Assembly (NCBI GenBank): GCA_038869515.1
Contig: JAWCQZ010000001.1
Coordinates: 1 to 64,000 of the forward strand
Source: JAWCQZ01 sp038869515 [NCBI: Halobacteria archaeon]
GTDB lineage: Archaea; Halobacteriota; Syntropharchaeia; JACQPP01
DNA length: 64,000 nucleotides
Direction: 5' to 3'
In this document: one piece after another, positions 59,253-64,000 of the stretch
Layout of the letters: each line of letters starts with the position of its first letter
Position numbering within the stretch: position 1 is the stretch's first letter
Notes under the pieces: model-generated
Databases searched by the model: none
What the model was told of the DNA's origin: nothing
What the model saw: the letters and a program-made list of their open reading frames with translations, nothing else
Made by a program: the position numbers and the translations under genes

Positions 59253-62093
59253 ATGGCCCGAAGGAAAGCGCGGGCGGGAGAGGCCGACCCCCGCCCCGGA
59301 GAGCCGAAGTTCTATCTCACGGTCGCCTACCCCTACCCGAGCGGCGGGATGCACGTCGGCCACGGGAGGACCTACACGGTGCCCGACGTCGTCGCGAGGT
59401 TCCAGCGGATGCGCGGGAAGAACGCGCTCTACCCGATGGGGTTCCACTGCACCGGAACCCCGGTGGTCGGCATCTCGGAGCGCATCAAGCGCAGGGACCC
59501 GAAGGCGCTCTGGCTCTACGGCGAGCTCTACCAGGTTCCGCCGGAGACCCTGGAGCGGTTCACCCGGCCCGAGGTCATCGTGGACTACTTCTCCAAGGAG
59601 TACCGGCGGAACATGACCGACCTCGGCCTCGCGATCGATTGGCGGAGGACCTTCAAGACCATCGAGCCCCGCTACAAGAGGTTCACCGAGTGGCACTACC
59701 GGAGGCTCATGGCGGCGGGCCTCGTCCACCGGGGGGAACACCCGGTGAAGTGGTGCCCGAACGACAAGAACGCGGTCGGGGACCACGACCTGCTGCAGGG
59801 GGACACCGCGGCCATCGTGGAATACACGCTGCTCCCGTTCCGGCTGGAGGACGGGACGGTGCTCCCGGCGGCCACCCTGCGGCCCGAGACTCTCTACGGG
59901 ACGACGAACCTCTGGGTCAAGCCGGAGGAGGCCTACGCGAGGGTCCGGGTCAACGGGAAGGAGACCTGGCTCGTCTCCAACCCCGCGGTGGAGAAGATGC
60001 GGAACCAGAGGTTCGAGGTGGAGGTGCAGGGGGAGGTGGCGGGTCGGCAACTGGTCGGCCGGACGGTGGAGACCCCCCTCACCGGCGCCCGGGTCCCGGT
60101 GCTGCCGGGCGCCTTCGTCGACCCGAAGGTGGCGACCGGGGTCGTCTTCTCGGTCCCCGCCCACGCCCCCTACGACCACGCGGGCCTCGCCGACCTGAAG
60201 CGGAGCCCCGACGGCCTCGCCGCCGTGGTGGCCCCCCTGGAGCCCATCCCCATCATCGAGACGGAGGGGTATGGGGCGGTCCCCGCCGCCGACCTCTGCC
60301 GCCGCATGAAGGTCTCCGGCCAATCGGACCCCAAGCTGAACGAGGCGACCGAGACCCTCTACCGGGACGAGCTGCGGAAAGGGCGCATGAAGGCGGGCCT
60401 CCCGGAGGTGGGGGGGCTCCCGGTGGCGGAGGCGCGCGACCGGGTCAAGGCGCGCCTCGGGGCCCCCGCCCTCCACGACTTCACCGGCGGGCCGGTCGTC
60501 TGCCGGTGCAACACCGAGTGCTTCGTGAAGCTCCTCACCGACCAGTGGTTCCTGAAGTACTCCGACCCGGAGTGGAAGAGGCGGACCAAGGAGGCGATGG
60601 GCCGCATCCACTTCGTCCCCTCGGAAATCACCGCCCAGTTCCTCCACACGGTCGACTGGCTCGAGGACTGGGCCTGCACGCGGCGGGTCGGTCTCGGGAC
60701 CCCCTTCCAGTGGGACCCCGGCCAGATCGTCGAGCCCCTCTCCGACTCGGTCATCTACATGGCCTACTACACGGTCTCCCACCACCTGAACCGAATCCCG
60801 CTCTCCAAGCTCAGCGACGCGCTCTTCGACTACGTCTTCCGGGGCAGGGGGGACCCGGGGAGGGTCGGGGTGCCGGTGGCGCTGCTGAAGAAGATGCGGG
60901 CGGAGTTCCTCTACTGGTACCCCTACGACTACCGCTTCTCGGCCAAGGACCTCGTGGGGAACCACCTCACCTTTCAGGTCTTCCACCACGCCGCCCTCTT
61001 TCCGAAGCGGCACAGGCCGAAGGGCATCGTGGTCTTCGGCATCGGCCTCCTCGACGGGGCGAAGATGTCTTCCTCCAAGGGGAACGTGGTGCGCCTCGGG
61101 GACGCCCTGAAGAAGCACGGGAGCGACGTCGTCCGCTTCTTCCTCGTCTCGAGCGCCGAGCCGTGGCAGGACTTCGACTGGCGGGAGGAGGCGGTCCAGG
61201 GGGCGGCCCGCGCCCTCGAGGCGTTCCGGCGGCTGGCGGCCGAGGGGCTCCGGCAGAGGCCCGCCGGGAAGCCGAGTCGCGAGCTCCGCTCGCGACCGGG
61301 CGCCTCCCTTCGGGATGTTCCCGCCCTCGAGCCCATCGACCGGTGGCTCCTCTCGAAGGCGCAGCGGCGCGCCGAGGCGGCGGCGGGAGCGATGGAGAGG
61401 TTCCAGACCCGCCAGGCGGCCCAGGAGGCGCTCTACGGCCTCCTCGAGGACGTCCGGTGGTTCCGCCGCAGGACCGACCCGCGGAGGCCCGGGGCGCGCT
61501 ACGCGCTCCACCACGCGGCCCGGGCGTGGGTGCTGCTGATGGCACCCTTCGTGCCGAAGACGGCCGCGTCGCTCTGGCGGAAGGTCTCCCGGAAACCGGT
61601 GGAGGGGGAGCGGTACCCGGCCTCCGACCGGCGGCTCCTCGACCCGAAGGCGGAGGCGGCCGAGTCGCTCGTCGGGCGGGTCGCCTCCGACCTCCAGGAG
61701 ATCCTCCGGGTGACCGGGGCCGCGCCGAAGCGGGTGGTGCTCTACGTGGCCCCCGACTGGAGCCGGAAACTCCTCCGGTCGGCCCTCAAGAGGGGCGAGA
61801 TGAAGGGGCTCATGGCGGAGGCGCAGAGGGACCCCGCCCTTAAGGAGCGGATGGCGGAGGTCGCCAAGATGGCCTCGAAACTGCAGGGCCACATCCACTC
61901 CCTCGGCCCCCAGACCGCGAAGGATCTGGCGGCGCTCGACGAGCCCCGAATCCTCCAGTCTGCCCTCCCCTTCCTCCAGAGGGAGTTCCGCTGCCCCGTC
62001 GAACTCCAGGAGGCGGAGGCGCCCCGGGAGGACCCGGCGGGGCGGGCCAAGGGGGCGCTCCCCTTCCGGCCCGCCATCTGGCTGGACTCCTGA
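59253..62093 (+). CDS. leuS: Leucyl-tRNA synthetase
   Basis: LeuRS charges tRNA-Leu. The 946-residue protein has the archaeal/eukaryotic layout. HIGH appears as HVGH at residues 34-37, the editing domain contains the [14 protein letters not shown] threonine-rich region, and the KMSKS loop reads KMSSS at about residues 604-608. The anticodon-binding and C-terminal domains follow. Between about residues 670 and 690 an in-frame insertion-like stretch, [18 protein letters not shown], is encoded around a palindrome (61276-61296). It is followed by cbiB after 36 nt. Confidence 0.96.
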   Translation: MARRKARAGEADPRPGEPKFYLTVAYPYPSGGMHVGHGRTYTVPDVVARFQRMRGKNALYPMGFHCTGTPVVGISERIKRRDPKALWLYGELYQVPPETLERFTRPEVIVDYFSKEYRRNMTDLGLAIDWRRTFKTIEPRYKRFTEWHYRRLMAAGLVHRGEHPVKWCPNDKNAVGDHDLLQGDTAAIVEYTLLPFRLEDGTVLPAATLRPETLYGTTNLWVKPEEAYARVRVNGKETWLVSNPAVEKMRNQRFEVEVQGEVAGRQLVGRTVETPLTGARVPVLPGAFVDPKVATGVVFSVPAHAPYDHAGLADLKRSPDGLAAVVAPLEPIPIIETEGYGAVPAADLCRRMKVSGQSDPKLNEATETLYRDELRKGRMKAGLPEVGGLPVAEARDRVKARLGAPALHDFTGGPVVCRCNTECFVKLLTDQWFLKYSDPEWKRRTKEAMGRIHFVPSEITAQFLHTVDWLEDWACTRRVGLGTPFQWDPGQIVEPLSDSVIYMAYYTVSHHLNRIPLSKLSDALFDYVFRGRGDPGRVGVPVALLKKMRAEFLYWYPYDYRFSAKDLVGNHLTFQVFHHAALFPKRHRPKGIVVFGIGLLDGAKMSSSKGNVVRLGDALKKHGSDVVRFFLVSSAEPWQDFDWREEAVQGAARALEAFRRLAAEGLRQRPAGKPSRELRSRPGASLRDVPALEPIDRWLLSKAQRRAEAAAGAMERFQTRQAAQEALYGLLEDVRWFRRRTDPRRPGARYALHHAARAWVLLMAPFVPKTAASLWRKVSRKPVEGERYPASDRRLLDPKAEAAESLVGRVASDLQEILRVTGAAPKRVVLYVAPDWSRKLLRSALKRGEMKGLMAEAQRDPALKERMAEVAKMASKLQGHIHSLGPQTAKDLAALDEPRILQSALPFLQREFRCPVELQEAEAPREDPAGRAKGALPFRPAIWLDS
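61276..61296. repeat. Palindrome inside leuS
   Basis: Arms GTCGCGAG and CTCGCGAC enclose CTCCG. It codes for part of an extra stretch between the catalytic and anticodon-binding parts of LeuRS. The sequence type resembles the REP-like palindromes at 41143 and 55070. Confidence 0.55.
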
Positions 62094-62129
62094 AGCAAAG
62101 ATAGAAGGAGACCCCGGCGGCCACCCTCG

Positions 62130-63035
62130 ATGGACCCCCTCTGGCTCCTCGCCGGCGCCCTCCTCTGGGACCTCCTCCTCGGCGAGCCCCCGGAGAGGCT
62201 CCACCCGGTGGTCGGGATGGGGCGCGCGGGGGGGTGGCTCGCGAAGCGCGCTCCGCCGGGCAGCGAGGGGGGGTTCGGCTGGGCCCTCGCCCTCGGACTC
62301 CCTCTGGGGGCCGCCCTCCTGGGGGGCGCGGCGCTCCTCCTCGCCGGCCGCATCCACCCGGCGGCAGGGCTCCTCGTCGGCATTTTCTTGCTGAAGTCCT
62401 CCTTCGCCCTCCGCGGACTCGACCGGGCCGCCCGGCGGGTGGCGGAGGGGCTGGAGGCGGGGGACCTGGAGGAGGCGCGGAGGGCGCTCCCCGCCCTGGT
62501 GGGCCGCGACCCCGCCTCCCTCGACCGCAGCCAGGCCGCCTCGGCCGCCGTCGAGTCGGTGGCGGAGAACTTCGTCGACTCGGTCCTGGCGCCCCTCCTC
62601 TGGTTCGCGCTCCTCGCCCCCTCCGGCCTCGGGGTCGAGGCGGCCCTCTTCTACCGGGCGGTGAACACCCTCGACGCGACGGTGGGGTATCCCCACATGG
62701 CGGTGGGCCGGGGGAGCGCCCTCCTCGACACCGGCCTGAACTGGCTCCCGGCCCGGCTCGCCGGACCCCTCCTCACCATTCTTGCCGGGGACCGCGCGCG
62801 GGCGAGGCGGATTATGGCCCGCGACCGGCGGGAGCCCCCCGGGCCCAACCGGGGGTGGTCGGTCGCCGCCATGGCGGGAGCCCTCGGGGTGCGGCTGGAG
62901 AAGCCGGGGGCCTACATCGCGGGGGAGGAGTTCCCACCCCCCGGAGCTGGGGACATCCGCCGCGCGCTGGGGCTCTTCTGGGGGGCCTGCGCCGTTGCGG
63001 CCGCCGCCGCCCTCGTCGCCGCGGCCGCGGCATAG
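62130..63035 (+). CDS. cbiB: Adenosylcobinamide-phosphate synthase
   Basis: CbiB/CobD attaches aminopropanol (phosphate) to adenosylcobyrate in the membrane. The 301-residue product has four to five predicted transmembrane segments and the family motifs LLWDLLLGEPPERLHPVVGMGR near the N-terminus in outline, LVGRDPASLDRSQAASAAVESVAENFVDS, YRAVNTLDATVGYPHMA, and PNRGWSVAAMAGALGVRLEKPGAYIAG toward the end. It belongs to the same pathway as cobT, cbiA and cobA elsewhere in the window but is about 33 kb from cobT-cbiA. Confidence 0.95.
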   Translation: MDPLWLLAGALLWDLLLGEPPERLHPVVGMGRAGGWLAKRAPPGSEGGFGWALALGLPLGAALLGGAALLLAGRIHPAAGLLVGIFLLKSSFALRGLDRAARRVAEGLEAGDLEEARRALPALVGRDPASLDRSQAASAAVESVAENFVDSVLAPLLWFALLAPSGLGVEAALFYRAVNTLDATVGYPHMAVGRGSALLDTGLNWLPARLAGPLLTILAGDRARARRIMARDRREPPGPNRGWSVAAMAGALGVRLEKPGAYIAGEEFPPPGAGDIRRALGLFWGACAVAAAAALVAAAAA

Positions 63036-63109
63036 GCAAGGTCAATAATGCGGTGAGGGGGTGATGGGTCCGGAGGGACCGCGGGCGCACCCGCCGCCCG
63101 GGTCCTTCG

Positions 63110-63213
63110 GCGCCGATGGTCTAGTGGCATGACACGGGCCTTCCAAGCGTCCCGGCCCCGGGCCGGGACGTCGAAGAGAGCCCTTAGTCCGGGTTCGATT
63201 CCCGGTCGGCGCA
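63110..63213 (+). tRNA. tRNA-Gly (anticodon TCC) with 33-nt intron
   Basis: Exon 1 (63110-63145) and exon 2 (63179-63213) fold into a full cloverleaf: acceptor GCGCCGA with TCGGCGC, T arm CCGGG-TTCGATT-CCCGG, discriminator A. The anticodon loop after splicing is CTTCCAA, anticodon TCC, reading GGA. The intron (63146-63178) is at the canonical position 37/38 and has a stem CGTCCCGG/CCGGGACG. CTTC and GAAG pair to form the four-base central helix of a bulge-helix-bulge splice site. The 27-43 pair is a C-U mismatch. Confidence 0.93.
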
Positions 63214-63413
63214 ACCCCTCGGAGAGGGGGGATGGGGGCTCCGCCCCCCCTCTCGGCCCCCGACTCTCGCGTCGCGGAGCGTGAACGCGGCTGCGCCGGG
63301 GGCCTCGCCCCTCTCCATTCCGGTCCAATTCCTCTCCCCCACCCCCGCTCCTCCGACAACGAGAACCCGCGCGGGCGGGTCAATCCTTTTCTACCCGGCT
63401 CCCCTCTCCACCG
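63214..63413 (+). other. Intergenic region after tRNA-Gly
   Basis: It starts with a long hairpin (GAGAGGGGGG near 63221 against CCCCCCCTCTC near 63246), a likely terminator for the tRNA. It then carries copy B of the pyrimidine-rich repeat (63308-63345) and a CTTTTCTA box near 63386 that suits the start at 63414. I see no gene. Confidence 0.5.
63308..63345 (+). repeat. Dispersed pyrimidine-rich repeat, copy B
   Basis: CCCCTCTCCATTCCGGTCCA is followed by ATTCCTCTCCCCCACCCCCG. It matches copy A at 38080-38117 over its whole length with one C/T change and one missing C. Confidence 0.7.
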
Positions 63414-64000
63414 ATGGCCGCCCAGCCCCCCGCGGGCAAGACCGCCGAGGTGAAGCTCTTCGAACCGGGGCCCCTGAACCCCGTCACCCTGGGCCTCCTG
63501 GGGCTGGTCCTCGGCATGAACCTCGCCGTCCCCTACCTCTTCGCCCACCAGTTCGTCTTTCCCGCCACCGCCTTCACGCTGGGGGTCACCGCCGCCCTCG
63601 CCATCTTCCTGCGGACCATCGCCCACCGGAGCCTGAAGACGGTCATCTACATGGCCCTGGGCTTCGCGGTCTTCTGGAGCGCGGGGGCCCCCTTCGCCGC
63701 CGCCCTCCAGCCTCCCGCCGATTCCGGGGCGGCGACCTTCTGGCCCCAAGCCCTCCTCTCCACCACCGACGCCCCCTCCGCCTACGCCGCCGCTGCTTCG
63801 CTGGGCCTCGCCTCGGCGGTCGCCCTGGTCATCGTCCTCAACGAGGGGGCCCGCCGGGTCTGGACCTTCGGGCTCTGCGGCTTCTCGGCGGCCCTCTTCG
63901 CGGTCGCGACGGGGCAGGTCCCCGGCGGGACGCGGACCGCCATCGTGCTGCTCCTCCTGGCGGTCTTCTGGACGCTGCTGAGCTACCTGATGACCAAAGG
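63414..64000 (+). CDS. Polytopic membrane protein, cut by the window end
   Basis: From ATG 63414 an open frame of 195 codons runs off the window. It begins MAAQPPAGKTAEVKLFEPG and contains about six predicted transmembrane helices, for example LNPVTLGLLGLVLGMNLAVP, AFTLGVTAALAIFLRTIA and TAIVLLLLAVFWTLLSYLM. The loop between helices 3 and 4 includes PADSGAATFWPQALLST. I do not recognise the family. The ATG is about 26 nt downstream of a CTTTTCTA box. Confidence 0.6.
   Translation, partial: MAAQPPAGKTAEVKLFEPGPLNPVTLGLLGLVLGMNLAVPYLFAHQFVFPATAFTLGVTAALAIFLRTIAHRSLKTVIYMALGFAVFWSAGAPFAAALQPPADSGAATFWPQALLSTTDAPSAYAAAASLGLASAVALVIVLNEGARRVWTFGLCGFSAALFAVATGQVPGGTRTAIVLLLLAVFWTLLSYLMTK

Noticed and set aside
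59118-62696. Open frame of nearly 1200 codons antisense to leuS and cbiB
   Set aside because: Typical shadow in GC-rich DNA: Gly/Pro/Arg/His-rich, no domain, and the opposite strand has complete LeuRS and CbiB motifs.

Overview
The window is chromosomal DNA of a very GC-rich archaeon (roughly 70 % G+C by eye). Archaeal markers are aIF1A, a GatE-type amidotransferase subunit, archaeal riboflavin synthase (RibC), DtdA, UPF0282 and UPF0292, Mre11/Rad50, archaeal-type LeuRS, an HTH_10 regulator and a tRNA-Gly intron at the canonical 37/38 site. DNA gyrase B, a GrpE/DnaK/DnaJ operon, PadR control and a DUF835-like tail-anchored protein point to a high-GC Thermoplasmatota lineage; this placement is inference. 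I saw no rRNA, CRISPR array, complete insertion sequence or prophage.

Layout. 1-10 kb: a decayed epimerase, a beta-propeller lipoprotein, DNA repair (alkyladenine glycosylase), LysA, an MFS exporter, aIF1A, a metallo-beta-lactamase-fold enzyme and GyrB. 10-20 kb: a frameshifted DUF835-like gene, a fused CoA-transferase, riboflavin synthesis (RibH-RibC), a histone-deacetylase-family enzyme, FtsZ, DtdA, ArgJ, a second metallo-beta-lactamase and tRNA-Val. 20-27 kb: an SDR enzyme, PurL-PurQ, paired small membrane proteins, a detached uS14-uS8-uL6 ribosomal block and a GatE-like subunit without its usual insertion. 27-36 kb: cobalamin genes CobT-CbiA, HAD phosphatase, UPF0282, Mre11-Rad50. 36-46 kb: PrpD family, TusA, a CoA-binding protein, pterin dehydratase, and the tetrapyrrole genes HemB-HemL and HemC-SUMT. 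46-54 kb: SecY-Adk, a winged-helix regulator, PAC2, HAD, GrpE-DnaK-DnaJ. 54-64 kb: a PadR-controlled ABC exporter operon, HTH_10 regulator, LeuS, CbiB, intron-containing tRNA-Gly and a membrane gene cut by the window end.

The genes connect mainly through tetrapyrroles: HemB, HemL, HemC and SUMT make the precorrin/siroheme ring, CbiA amidates it and CobT and CbiB finish the lower loop, although the loci are dispersed. Most promoters share one layout: an AT-rich TATA box about 24-28 nt upstream of the start codon, implying mostly leaderless mRNAs. That layout helped choose several start codons. Shine-Dalgarno-like sequences are seen mainly at internal operon genes.

The best leads for new biology are the PadR operon with two copies of a palindromic operator, an unusual palindromic operator in the chaperone promoter, a GAD-less GatE, and four classes of short dispersed or palindromic repeats, some of which lie inside coding sequence or supply a start codon.
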